A stretch of 41,252 bases of DNA. It comes from Corynebacterium sp. Its GTDB lineage: Bacteria; Actinomycetota; Actinomycetes; Mycobacteriales; Mycobacteriaceae. Below, one piece after another: positions 24,946-33,780 of the stretch. Numbering within the stretch: position 1 is the first letter of the stretch; each line of letters starts with the position of its first letter. A model generated the notes under the pieces. It was given only the letters and a program-made list of their open reading frames with translations. It was not told the origin of the DNA and did no database searches. The translations under genes were made by a program, and so were the position numbers. The DNA lies in the NCBI RefSeq assembly GCF_030530965.1, contig NZ_JAUMTY010000019.1, positions 1 to 41,252 of the forward strand. Reading direction: 5' to 3'.

Positions 24946-27900
24946 GTGGGGAATTCATCCGCGCAGTCGGTGGTGCGTCGTTCACCCGAGCATGCCGACG
25001 GGAACAATGACTCCTCCGCAGCGACGTCGATACAGACAGTCGTTCCTTATGCCGACAGATGGTGCCCGGAGCTTCCAGAATCTCGTGAAATCCCGGTCGA
25101 TCAGCCGCCAGAGGCCCCGCGTTCCCCTCAGCAGCCGCTTTTTCGTCGGCTCTTGCCTTTAGTGATGGTGGTCGCGGTGCTCGGGATGGTCGCCATCATG
25201 GTTGTTTCCGGAAACGCGGCCAACCCTATGACCTACCTTTTCCCGCTGATCATGGTTGCGTCCATGGTAGGGATGGTGACGGGGAATCAGGCTCAGTCTG
25301 TCGACGAACGACGCCGTGTGTATCTGAGGCACATTGATCGATGTCGGCGTGAATCTAGGGAAGACGCTGAACAGCAGCGCTCCATGATGGAGTTTGTGGA
25401 TCCCGATCCCCACACCTTGACGCTTTTTGTGGGAAGTGACCGCATGTGGGAGCGGGGTCGGTACGACGACGATTTTGCCCATGTGCGCATCGGAACCGCG
25501 TCTCAACGTGCGCGAACCCACGTGAGTATTGGGGAAACCAATGCTGTGGAAGATATTGATCCGATTTGTGCCCTGGCCTTGCGCCGCGCGCTCAGAGAAT
25601 CATTGGTGCTCTCAGATGTTCCTGTGTGCCTGGCGCTGGGTGACTTTTCGACGGTGTACATCGGCGGGGCAGACGGTCGGAAAGTCGTTCGCTCGCTGCT
25701 GGCCCAGTTAGTCACTCTGCATGGTCCGGAGGCTGTGCGGATTATGGTGTGCGGCCATCCGCGATCGTGGCCATGGCTGCCATGGATTCCCCATTCGGAC
25801 GGTCAGGAGGCGTTCTCCGATCCCGAGGAAGTCGTGACGGCCTTGGACGAATTGTGGTCGGATATGTCTGGAGCCTCTGCCTCTCGCGATGACTCCGGGC
25901 CTCAAGTTGTTCTCATTATCGACGGTGCCGCGCCTCTCACCGTTGCCCATCACCCGGCGGTGACCAGCGTGATTGTCGTCGGCACGCCTGACGAGGATGT
26001 GATGCCGGAAACCCAGCGCCAGCAGCGTCGACATGTGATGGACCAGTGGGAGGCTCACGCTGCGGACGAGGGCATCGCACTTCGAGCTGATCATGGGATG
26101 ATCTCGGCATTAACGACGTCGGGCCTGGATACATTTGCTCAGGCCGATACGCTTTCTGAGCAGGAACTTGATGTTCTCGCCCGCTCGATGGCGCGGTACA
26201 CGCGGCCGACGGCTGACGTGCTCGCTGAGCACTCCTCGGGAGGAATCGACGAAGTAGAACTTGTGCTCGGTGTGGCGACACCTTTTCTGGTCTCACCGTC
26301 GTCGGCATGGACTGAAAAGCGGGGAGCGGAGCGTCTTCGCATCCCATTGGGCCTCAACAGTGACGGTGACCCGTTCTACCTGGACATCAAAGAATCTGCG
26401 GAGGGTGGATCGGGGCCGCATGGTTTATGCGTCGGTGCGACCGGTTCGGGCAAGAGCGAATTGTTGCGAACCTTGGTGCTTTCGCTTGTGGCGTCGCATT
26501 CACCTGAGCAGCTCAACCTCGTTCTTGTTGACTTCAAAGGTGGCGCAACGTTCATAGGCATGGAACGGTTGCCCCATGTTGCAGCGGTGATCACGAACTT
26601 GGACGACGAATCCGCGCTCGTTGACCGTATGGAGGACGCTCTCCAGGGAGAATTGACCCGGCGCCAAGAATTCCTTCGCGCGCACGGGGTGTCGTCCTCG
26701 GTGGAATACGCCGATATGCGGCGTCAATATGCTGGCCGCGGAACTGGTGATGACAGTGATTATCCGCCTCTGCCGGCACTCGTCATCATTATTGATGAAT
26801 TCTCGGAATTATTGAGTGCGCATCCTGGTTTCATCGACACCTTCGTGGCGATTGGTCGATTGGGGCGCTCTCTGGGGGTCCACCTTCTTTTAGCGACGCA
26901 GCGACTGGAAGAAGGACGATTGCGGGGGCTCGACGCTCATCTGAGTTACCGCATCGGGCTCCGCACATTCTCTGCAGGGGAGTCGAGGATTGTTCTTGGC
27001 GTCAACGACGCCCACACTCTTCCCAAGGAACCCGGTTATGGCCTCGCCCGAGTGGGTGGGGATTCCATTACCGCATTTCGCGCCACCTATGTCTCCCGAC
27101 GCTGGAATGGTTCGGTTGCATCGGAGGCTGCTGGTTCCTCCGGCGGGGTGGCAGCGTCGCCACAACCATCAACGATTCTGCGCATTGCCATTGACCGTTT
27201 GAGTATCGACGGACCCTGCGCATCGGAGGTGGCACGCTTTGTACCTGCCCGAACGATATGGCTGCCGCCCTTACCTGACATCTTAACCATGTCCGAATTG
27301 AATACTCGGACTCGTCGTCTCACACGTGACCACACCTGTTCCAACGAAGGTCTTCAGATAACGATCGGCCTGATCGACGCACCACGGACCCAACGTCAAA
27401 TCCCATGGGCCATTGACCTGCGGGGATCAGCCGGACATATCGGCATCATTGGTGGCCCGCAGTCAGGAACAACAACCGTGGCACGAAGTGTGGTCACGAC
27501 GTTGGCGTTGTCCCGTACCAGTGATCAGGCGCAGTTTTATGTCCTGGACATGGGCGGATCCGGCCTAGGAACTCTGGAACGATTGCCGCACACGGTTGCC
27601 GTGGTTCACCGTCATGAACATGACCGCATCCTTCGTCTGGTCAATGAAGTCGCTGTGTTAGCCGAGGACCGTCGGGAGGAATGGCTCCGGCAGGGGTGGG
27701 CCGGCGTCGATGCTGCCCGCGAGCATGGGCTCAGCGACATCTTCGTGGTCATCGACGGGTGGCACGTCATAACGACAGATTTCCCCGACGTGGCCGATGC
27801 TCTCGGGCTCCTCATTGCAGACGGCCTCTCGGTAGGAATTCATGTCATTATTACGGCCAATAGATGGTCCGCACTGCGGCCCCAGATCCGTGACTTACTC

Positions 27901-29076
27901 GGAACGAAAATTGAATTATCGCTGGGAGACCCCCTGGAGTCACTGATTGATAGGAAATTATCTGAACGGATACCCAGCCGCCCAGGTCGCGCAATCGTGA
28001 AATGGAAAGGGACCAGCCTTCATGCCTTGGTTGTTCATTCAACGAACCAAGACATTGCCGAGGTGACGCGCATAGCAGCGCAACGAGGGGACACTCGAGT
28101 TCCCGCGCTACGGGTTCTTCCCGACGTCCTCACACGTGAGGAACTCGACCCCGTTCTTCCTCCAGCGATCGCGATGGGCCGCGAGAGCGTGCGTCTATCA
28201 ACGTGGTCGTGGTCAACGGTGGCAAGCCCGGCCATGCTCATCGTCGGAAAAGGGGAGAGTGGACGAACAGAGACGCTTCGCTCGCTCATCCACGGAATTA
28301 CAAGCGCGTATAAGCCGAAGAATTTCGGGAAGCAACCGGCGACGGATGAAGACGCGAAAGCCGATGGCTCTGCAGCTGATGCGACGAGCACTGTTGATGC
28401 AACAAGCACGGATGATGTGCCAACCGCGGCCATTGTCGTCATTGATCCACGACGAACCTTGCTGGCAGAAGTCCCGAGCGATTATGACGCTGGATACGCC
28501 TCGACACCCTCCGCCGCAGACACTTTGATTGCCCAGCTGACCACCACCATGAACATGCGTCTGCCTGGTGATTCCATCACTCCGCAGGAGCTGAAGAACA
28601 GATCGTGGTGGTCCGGCCCAGAGATATTTCTTCTTATCGACGATTACGACCTTCTCACGATTTCGCCGTCCGTTATGAGTGGATTTGTCAGCGTGCTTCC
28701 ACATGCTCGTGACATTGGGGTGCATATTGTTGTGGCGCGACGGGCATCAGGAATGATGCGCGCAGCTCACGATCCTCTGCTCGCAGGAATGCGTGCCATC
28801 AACGGGGTAGTCGCGCTGCTATCCGCAGATAAAGACGATGGCCCATTATTCGGGGTGCCATTGCGGCCAGCTCTTCCAGGCCGAGCGCACATCGTTGTTA
28901 ACGGGACGACCAGCGAAATTCATTTCGCACGCGCGCAGCTTTCACCGGAGGACAGCGCCGAAGAAGAGGACAAGAAATGTAGTCCTGCCGGCACTGACAC
29001 GGATGACACGAACGCGGATGATACGGACTTAGCCGACGACATCACGGCAGACAGTAATAACACCGAACAGAAATAG
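24946..29076 (+). CDS. eccC4: Type VII secretion ATPase EccC, fused EccCa-EccCb (ESX-4)
   Basis: The FtsK/SpoIIIE-type motor that recognises WXG100 substrates and drives secretion. The 1376-residue chain carries two membrane helices (about residues 65-110) and three ATPase domains. Domain 1 is complete, with Walker A GATGSGKS at 497-504, LVDFKGGATF, and Walker B VIIIDE ending near 618. Domain 2 has a degenerate P-loop GGPQSGTTT at about 836 (Lys replaced by Thr). Domain 3 has GKGESGRTE at about 1101 (Lys replaced by Arg). Walker B-like IFVVIDGW and IFLLIDDYD remain in these. An acidic Asp/Thr tail ends the protein. The GTG at 24946 follows AGGGGG by 6 bases; an earlier GTG at 24928 lacks a good site. 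Confidence 0.93.
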   Translation: MGNSSAQSVVRRSPEHADGNNDSSAATSIQTVVPYADRWCPELPESREIPVDQPPEAPRSPQQPLFRRLLPLVMVVAVLGMVAIMVVSGNAANPMTYLFPLIMVASMVGMVTGNQAQSVDERRRVYLRHIDRCRRESREDAEQQRSMMEFVDPDPHTLTLFVGSDRMWERGRYDDDFAHVRIGTASQRARTHVSIGETNAVEDIDPICALALRRALRESLVLSDVPVCLALGDFSTVYIGGADGRKVVRSLLAQLVTLHGPEAVRIMVCGHPRSWPWLPWIPHSDGQEAFSDPEEVVTALDELWSDMSGASASRDDSGPQVVLIIDGAAPLTVAHHPAVTSVIVVGTPDEDVMPETQRQQRRHVMDQWEAHAADEGIALRADHGMISALTTSGLDTFAQADTLSEQELDVLARSMARYTRPTADVLAEHSSGGIDEVELVLGVATPFLVSPSSAWTEKRGAERLRIPLGLNSDGDPFYLDIKESAEGGSGPHGLCVGATGSGKSELLRTLVLSLVASHSPEQLNLVLVDFKGGATFIGMERLPHVAAVITNLDDESALVDRMEDALQGELTRRQEFLRAHGVSSSVEYADMRRQYAGRGTGDDSDYPPLPALVIIIDEFSELLSAHPGFIDTFVAIGRLGRSLGVHLLLATQRLEEGRLRGLDAHLSYRIGLRTFSAGESRIVLGVNDAHTLPKEPGYGLARVGGDSITAFRATYVSRRWNGSVASEAAGSSGGVAASPQPSTILRIAIDRLSIDGPCASEVARFVPARTIWLPPLPDILTMSELNTRTRRLTRDHTCSNEGLQITIGLIDAPRTQRQIPWAIDLRGSAGHIGIIGGPQSGTTTVARSVVTTLALSRTSDQAQFYVLDMGGSGLGTLERLPHTVAVVHRHEHDRILRLVNEVAVLAEDRREEWLRQGWAGVDAAREHGLSDIFVVIDGWHVITTDFPDVADALGLLIADGLSVGIHVIITANRWSALRPQIRDLLGTKIELSLGDPLESLIDRKLSERIPSRPGRAIVKWKGTSLHALVVHSTNQDIAEVTRIAAQRGDTRVPALRVLPDVLTREELDPVLPPAIAMGRESVRLSTWSWSTVASPAMLIVGKGESGRTETLRSLIHGITSAYKPKNFGKQPATDEDAKADGSAADATSTVDATSTDDVPTAAIVVIDPRRTLLAEVPSDYDAGYASTPSAADTLIAQLTTTMNMRLPGDSITPQELKNRSWWSGPEIFLLIDDYDLLTISPSVMSGFVSVLPHARDIGVHIVVARRASGMMRAAHDPLLAGMRAINGVVALLSADKDDGPLFGVPLRPALPGRAHIVVNGTTSEIHFARAQLSPEDSAEEEDKKCSPAGTDTDDTNADDTDLADDITADSNNTEQK

Positions 29077-29118
29077 CACCGAAAAATTAAACGGGGTTGA
29101 GACACAAGGGGGAACTAC

Positions 29119-30723
29119 GTGACTGTGAGTACGACGACAAGGAACTACGCGTCACCAAGCTTTACGCCGACGATGCCTCCAGATAATCATCAGGCTCGTA
29201 TAAAAAGACACACCGAGTCCAGCCGAGGTCAGAGCGTCCCGGACGTTGTCTCCATCGGTCGTAACAGCCGAACCGAACAACGCATTGTTTTGTGCCCGTC
29301 ATGGTGGGGTCTACTCCGTCGGAAACGATGGGCTGATAACTACATCGACGATGATGCACAGCGATACCAACATCCGGATACTGACCCTTCCTTCGCACGC
29401 TCGGCGTTAACAGAGAGCGCACCTACCATCCTCCCGATGTCCGACGCGCTCTGTAGCATTGAGCCTGCTCTCCGCCCTATTTCGTTCGTCCTCCACATCG
29501 CAGGGCAATACGCGGGGCTAACAGCACTGACACTTCCCGCCGACGAAGCAATGACCGACCTCGTCCCCATCGGTGACGGAAAGTCCTTCATGGACCCCCT
29601 GATCGCCGTCGTGAGCGCAGAAATTGAATCTGCCGTGGAGACCGGCCGAGTCCCGAGTTCGCGTGAGCGAGACCTGATTGGACCCGAGGGCGTCGAAGTC
29701 CTTGTTGTTGCTACAGACACCGCGACGAATAAGCCCGGTCGGGGCGCTGAACTTGTTGAATATGCCCTGGAGAAGCTGAACGAGGCGTCCATTCCGGCGA
29801 TGCGAGTCGGCATCGAAGAGATAGAGATTTCGGCGCGTATGGCCGGAGTTCTCTCGCGCGATTCGCACAACGATGTTCGCCCTATGGGCAACGAGGCCCA
29901 CCGCGCGGGGAACGAAACGCACCGTGATGGGGATGACACCGCGTTGCCTCGGGGAGGGCGAACCCAACAGAGCCCACACAACAGGGTGCGGACGGATAAG
30001 GATGTTTCACCAAACCCCACGAAACGAAAGGCAACCGACCTTCGTCCGCCGCGCCGGGATTATCGGCGTGGAGGGTTCCTACTCCGCCACCGCAATGCGC
30101 TCGCGGTCACCATGTGCACCCTTGTCCTCATCGGGACAGCTCTCGCCGTCACACTGCGCAGCGGCGGAAATCATGAGCAAACGAATCAAGCAGAGGCCAA
30201 CTCTCAACACATTGATGGCGACGAGCGGGCAGAGGGGAACGATGCAACCGGGGGACAAACAGCACTATCCGCCACGCCAGCAAGTAGCGACCACCACGAT
30301 CAGCCAGGAGGAATCGTCGATAACGGAATTGTCCGGGCGGCCCTGACTTCTGGATGGATACGGTCTCACTCGTCGACGCCGGAGCGCCTCATTTTGGAAG
30401 ATCCTGCGGATGAAGACATACGGATCCTGGTCTCAGGGCATCCCGTCCAACCAGACGTGACCGACGCACACCTCCGTGAACACGTGGAATCAATGGTCCA
30501 AACCCGCGCTGAGTTTTCCAACTACGCGCCCGAATCCGCGTGGCGACAAGGTGCCGTGAGCTACGAAGAACGCCCAGAAGGCGGATCGGTGGTTCAGTGG
30601 ACGACATTTTTGCAAGAAGGAAAACAAGTCAGCGTCGGATGCCAATGGAAAGGGGAGCTCACCGCGAAACGCACAGCGGCATGCTCGACCGCCGCGCGCA
30701 GTGCGGAAGTCATGCCCTCATGA
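29119..30723 (+). CDS. Type VII secretion-associated protein, Rv3446c family
   Basis: A 534-residue protein found in ESX-4 loci between eccC and the esx genes. The N-terminal cytoplasmic part (about 1-250) contains GPEGVEVLVVATDTATNKPG. A basic, low-complexity region follows, then one membrane helix (about residues 326-347, NALAVTMCTLVLIGTALAVTL) and an extracytoplasmic acidic linker. The C-terminal domain (about 405-534) carries SGWIRSHSSTPERLILEDP and VQWTTFLQEGKQVSVGCQWKG, characteristic of the Rv3446c-type C-terminal domain, with two Cys. The GTG start follows AGGGGGAA. It lies 42 bases after eccC, presumably in the same operon. Its biochemical role is unknown; position suggests an accessory membrane component. 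Confidence 0.85.
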   Translation: MTVSTTTRNYASPSFTPTMPPDNHQARIKRHTESSRGQSVPDVVSIGRNSRTEQRIVLCPSWWGLLRRKRWADNYIDDDAQRYQHPDTDPSFARSALTESAPTILPMSDALCSIEPALRPISFVLHIAGQYAGLTALTLPADEAMTDLVPIGDGKSFMDPLIAVVSAEIESAVETGRVPSSRERDLIGPEGVEVLVVATDTATNKPGRGAELVEYALEKLNEASIPAMRVGIEEIEISARMAGVLSRDSHNDVRPMGNEAHRAGNETHRDGDDTALPRGGRTQQSPHNRVRTDKDVSPNPTKRKATDLRPPRRDYRRGGFLLRHRNALAVTMCTLVLIGTALAVTLRSGGNHEQTNQAEANSQHIDGDERAEGNDATGGQTALSATPASSDHHDQPGGIVDNGIVRAALTSGWIRSHSSTPERLILEDPADEDIRILVSGHPVQPDVTDAHLREHVESMVQTRAEFSNYAPESAWRQGAVSYEERPEGGSVVQWTTFLQEGKQVSVGCQWKGELTAKRTAACSTAARSAEVMPS

Positions 30724-30954
30724 TGCGGAAATCCATTCCAGTAGGCGTATTTGCCCAGCATATAGGGTCAAGGCAGTTAATCGTGGGTGCGAAAAGGCAC
30801 CCGCCAGAAAAAATTTTAAATAGGTGGGAACCGATCGACGACTAATGAGTCTGTACTCATACACCGCCACAACACCACGGAAAACCTCGGGATTGTAACG
30901 AGGCCGTGGGGGCGGAATCCGATATCAACACATTTCACTAAGACGGGGGAACCA
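30724..30954 (+). promoter_or_regulatory. Structured leader before the esx pair
   Basis: A 231-base gene-free stretch with three consecutive hairpins. First, 30783-30804 (GTGGGTGC gaaaag GCACCCGC) is followed by AAAAAATTTT and could act as an attenuator or terminator after the preceding gene. Second, 30845-30860 is a perfect ATGAGT-CTGT-ACTCAT. Third, 30875-30909 pairs CCACGG with CCGTGG and CCTCG with CGAGG, with an A4 bulge. GGGGGA at 30945-30950 is the esx ribosome binding site. No coding frame with a ribosome binding site was seen. Confidence 0.5.
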
Positions 30955-31266
30955 ATGAGCGGGCTTTTTGCTACCGAACACGAACTGATGACCACGACGG
31001 CTGGGAAAGTGGATGCCGTCAATGACCAAGTCCAAGCAGAACTTCAACGCCTACAAGGCACTGTCGACGGCGTAGCGGGAGCGTGGAAAGGAAACGCCAG
31101 CGTCGCCTTCGGCGAACTCATGGCCCAATGGAACGACGCCGCGCTTCGGCTCCGTGAAGCGCTGAGCTCCATATCAGACAACATTCGCGCGAACGCCTCG
31201 GCATTCGCCACCACCGAAGAACAGAACGCCGCATCATTCACCCAGCTAGGCGGCTTGTCTTTATAA
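30955..31266 (+). CDS. esxU: WXG100 protein, EsxU-like (CFP-10 side)
   Basis: A 103-residue helical-hairpin protein expected to be secreted by the adjacent ESX-4 system as a dimer with its neighbour. The WXG turn is Trp44-Lys-Gly46. After the second helix it carries FATTEEQ, which resembles the YxxxD/E secretion signal of CFP-10 (YSRADEEQ) with Phe for Tyr. It therefore probably plays the signal-bearing role. The ATG follows GGGGGA by 4 bases. Its place next to the Rv3446c-family gene matches Rv3445c (esxU). Family membership is firm; orthology is from position. Confidence 0.9.
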   Translation: MSGLFATEHELMTTTAGKVDAVNDQVQAELQRLQGTVDGVAGAWKGNASVAFGELMAQWNDAALRLREALSSISDNIRANASAFATTEEQNAASFTQLGGLSL

Positions 31267-31326
31267 ACCTTCGCGCCGTCACTCTGACCAACCACGAAAA
31301 ACATAAGGAAGAAAGAGAACAGCACT

Positions 31327-31620
31327 ATGAGCACCGATATGATCCACTACAGCTTCGGCGACATCGCGGCAGCCAGCGGAGACATCACCCAAACATCAGC
31401 ACGGATCAACGGCTTACTCGATGAGCTCAAAAGCCAGCTGGCACCCATGGTCAGCACCTGGACCGGTGAATCTGCCTCTGCATATCAGGCAGCCCAGCAA
31501 CAATGGGACACCGCCGCAGCCGACCTCAACCAAGTCCTTGCCACCATCGCAAGGGCAGTGGCAGACAGCAATGATTCCATGAGCGATATCAACCGCTCGG
31601 CTGCAGCATCCTGGAGTTAG
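31327..31620 (+). CDS. esxT: WXG100 protein, EsxT-like (ESAT-6 side)
   Basis: A 97-residue WXG100 protein with the turn Trp45-Thr-Gly47 (STWTGESASAYQAAQQQW) and two amphipathic helices. Unlike its partner it has no aromatic YxxxD/E-type signal near the C-terminus, as is usual for the ESAT-6-type member of a heterodimer. AGGAAG lies upstream of the ATG, and 60 bases separate it from the first esx gene. Position matches Rv3444c (esxT). The stop codon lies within a repeat and hairpin at 31613-31643. Confidence 0.9.
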   Translation: MSTDMIHYSFGDIAAASGDITQTSARINGLLDELKSQLAPMVSTWTGESASAYQAAQQQWDTAAADLNQVLATIARAVADSNDSMSDINRSAAASWS

Positions 31621-31643
31621 CGTAAAACCGTTAGCGTAACTCC
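31613..31643 (+). repeat. Direct repeat and inverted repeat at the end of esxT
   Basis: GTTAGCGTAA occurs twice (31616-31625 and 31630-31639), separated by AACC. The same stretch can fold as GGAGTTA / TAACTCC with a 17-base loop. It contains the esxT stop codon. There is no T-run, so it is not a classical terminator, but it sits exactly between the esx genes and the next cassette. Confidence 0.5.
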
Positions 31644-31733
31644 CAAGGACTCACAGGTGGGTTGACGAGGGCAGCGTGGAAGCCGTCAATGGAGAAATTC
31701 ACCAATTCATGCAGTGATTATTCATCATCACAG

Positions 31734-31769
31734 TTGAACTGCACGAAAACGGTAAATAAAATTCAAGGA
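31734..31769 (+). promoter_or_regulatory. Promoter of the binding-protein cassette, probably leaderless
   Basis: TTGAAC at 31734-31739, a 17-base spacer and TAAAAT at 31757-31762 form a good sigma-A-type promoter. The ATG at 31770 begins 8 bases after the -10 box, where transcription would start. The mRNA would thus be leaderless, a common form in corynebacteria. This also supports 31770 as the start codon, because no ribosome binding site at a workable distance is present. Confidence 0.65.
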
Positions 31770-32786
31770 ATGAATTTTCTGCGTTCAGTGCGGTCCAGCT
31801 TCCCGCGCACAGCGACCCACCGTCGGTCAACGGCACCGGGACAGTCAGCCGCGGGCACACAACGGCCCTACACGCTGGCCCGCGCTGTCGCCACACTGGG
31901 AACGTGCGCAACCCTCGTCGGCGTCAGTGTTGCCGGATGTACCTACAACTCCGAAGGAGCGGGAACATCCGACGACCCCACCGAAACGATCTCAGTTCCT
32001 AAAGACGACGCCATCGCCAACTCCGTACCCGCAGCGCTGAAACAAAAAGGCACCTTCACCGTGGGAACGTCGGCGGACTTCGCCCCACTCGAATTCATCG
32101 GAAACGATGGGAAAACCATCGAAGGCGCCGAAATCGACATGGCCAAAGCCGTCGGAGACCTCTTCGGACTCACCACGCAATTCACCAACGCAAGCTTCGA
32201 CAGCCTCGTAGCATCCGTCGGCACCAAATACGACGCAGGATTTTCATCGTTCGATGTGAAACCCGAACGCCTCGAACACACCAACATGGTCACTCTGTAC
32301 ACATCGGGGACCAAATACTCCGTCCTCAAAGACAACCCGCGGGACATCGACCCCAGCGACATTTGTGGTGACTCCGTCGCCGTCCTCACCGGCTCCGTCT
32401 ACGAGGAAATGGCCAACGACAAGAACGACGAGTGCAAACACAACGGCAAAAAGGGAGTCACGATCCAGTCGTACAAAAACTCTGCAGACGTCGCCACCGC
32501 CGTCGCCGGAGGAAAAGCTGACCTCTGGTTCTCCGACTCGCCCGTCGTCGACTATGCAGAGAAGCAATCCAAAGGGCGCGTCCAGCCGATCGGAAAAGTC
32601 GTCGACTCCACTCCTAAAGCCGCGATCGTCGCCAAGAATGACACCCAACTTGCCGACGCCATCCATGCCGCCATCCAAAAGCTCATCGACGACGGGACGA
32701 TGAAGAAAATCCTGGCCAAATGGGGAACCGAAGATTCCTTCATTTCCGAATCGCAACTCAACCCCAAGCCAGATGATGACGCATAA
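31770..32786 (+). CDS. Amino-acid-type ABC substrate-binding lipoprotein 1
   Basis: An extracytoplasmic solute-binding protein of family 3 (SBP_bac_3), the group that binds polar amino acids such as glutamine or glutamate. The 338-residue product has lipobox SVAGC (Cys57) and a Ser/Thr linker. The fold starts GTFTVGTSADFAPLEF, continues with EGAEIDMAKAVGDLFGL and VGTKYDAGFSSFDV, and ends DDGTMKKILAKWG. Longer in-frame starts (TTG 31662, ATG 31689) would put a long hydrophilic tail before the signal peptide; the promoter position favours 31770. No permease or ATPase is encoded nearby, so it must use a transporter from elsewhere or act as a sensor. The next gene, a paralogue, overlaps it by 14 bases. 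Confidence 0.88.
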   Translation: MNFLRSVRSSFPRTATHRRSTAPGQSAAGTQRPYTLARAVATLGTCATLVGVSVAGCTYNSEGAGTSDDPTETISVPKDDAIANSVPAALKQKGTFTVGTSADFAPLEFIGNDGKTIEGAEIDMAKAVGDLFGLTTQFTNASFDSLVASVGTKYDAGFSSFDVKPERLEHTNMVTLYTSGTKYSVLKDNPRDIDPSDICGDSVAVLTGSVYEEMANDKNDECKHNGKKGVTIQSYKNSADVATAVAGGKADLWFSDSPVVDYAEKQSKGRVQPIGKVVDSTPKAAIVAKNDTQLADAIHAAIQKLIDDGTMKKILAKWGTEDSFISESQLNPKPDDDA

Positions 32787-33744
32787 ACCCCAGCGCGACA
32801 GTCAACACGCCAGACAGCGCACGACTACGAGCCGCTACGCCAGCCACCGCGCCACCATCGTTGCGGCACTGACGCTCGTTATCGCAGGAGTGCTATCCGG
32901 CTGCACATATAAATCCGAAGAAAGCCCAACTGGAAATAACGCAATAGAGTCCACAATCGATGCCCTCACCACCAACGATGACATCGCGAAGACAGTGCCT
33001 GAGCCGATCAAGTCTCGTGGAACGCTCATCGTTGGGACCTCGGCCGACTACGCGCCCGCCGAATTCGTCGGCTCCGATGGCAAAACCCTCGAAGGATTCG
33101 AAATAGACCTCACGCGGGCACTCGCGCGCGTGATGGGTCTCCACGCAGACATCCGCAACTCAACTTTCGACAGCATCATTCCGTCCGTCGGCACGAAATT
33201 CGACGCCGGAATCTCCGCATTCACCATCAATGAAGAGCGAATGAAACAAGTGAACATGGTCAGTCTGTACGACTCCGGGCGAGCATTCGGGGTCGCCAAA
33301 GGAAATCCCAAAAACGTCGACCCGGAGCACCTGTGTGGGCACTCCGTAGCTGTGCAAACAGGGTCCCTGCACGAAGAAGTCGTGACCGAAGAAGCGTCCC
33401 ACTGCGGCAGCGGCGAAAAGCTGACCATCCAAAGCTACAAAAACCAAACCGACGCGTCCACGGCCGTCGTGGGAAGAAAAGCCGACGTCATGGTGGCAGA
33501 TTCGCCGATAGTCTCCTACGCAGTGAACCAATCCCAAGGGCGCCTCGACACCGTCGGCACTATCGTGAACCGGGCGCCCAAGGCAGCGATCGTTGCGCAA
33601 AACAATCGACCCCTGGCAGAAGCCATTCGAGCCGCCACGCAAGAGCTCATTGATAATGGCACCATGAAAACAATCATGGACGCGTGGGCCAACAAGGGAT
33701 CCGACATCCCCGAAGCCCAAATAAACCCGCCCGTGTCTTCCTGA
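32773..33744 (+). CDS. Amino-acid-type ABC substrate-binding lipoprotein 2
   Basis: A 323-residue paralogue of the preceding protein, again SBP_bac_3, with lipobox VLSGC (Cys44). It shares TLIVGTSADYAPAEFVGSDG, VGTKFDAGISAFTI and NGTMKTIMDAWA with its neighbour, so the pair arose by tandem duplication. It starts with ATG ATG inside the end of the upstream gene (14-base overlap), which implies translational coupling. An aminotransferase gene follows after 36 bases. The ligand is probably an amino acid or related keto-acid precursor; this is inferred from family and neighbour only. Confidence 0.88.
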   Translation: MMTHKPQRDSQHARQRTTTSRYASHRATIVAALTLVIAGVLSGCTYKSEESPTGNNAIESTIDALTTNDDIAKTVPEPIKSRGTLIVGTSADYAPAEFVGSDGKTLEGFEIDLTRALARVMGLHADIRNSTFDSIIPSVGTKFDAGISAFTINEERMKQVNMVSLYDSGRAFGVAKGNPKNVDPEHLCGHSVAVQTGSLHEEVVTEEASHCGSGEKLTIQSYKNQTDASTAVVGRKADVMVADSPIVSYAVNQSQGRLDTVGTIVNRAPKAAIVAQNNRPLAEAIRAATQELIDNGTMKTIMDAWANKGSDIPEAQINPPVSS

Positions 33745-33780
33745 CACCTGACGACAGACCGACCGACCCAGAGGAGCCCA

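Noticed and set aside
32244..33747. Minus-strand frames of 170-195 codons opposite the binding-protein genes
   Set aside because: Mirror-like products of two paralogous genes. Their Gly/Asp/Val-rich composition reflects G+C-rich third positions of the real genes.
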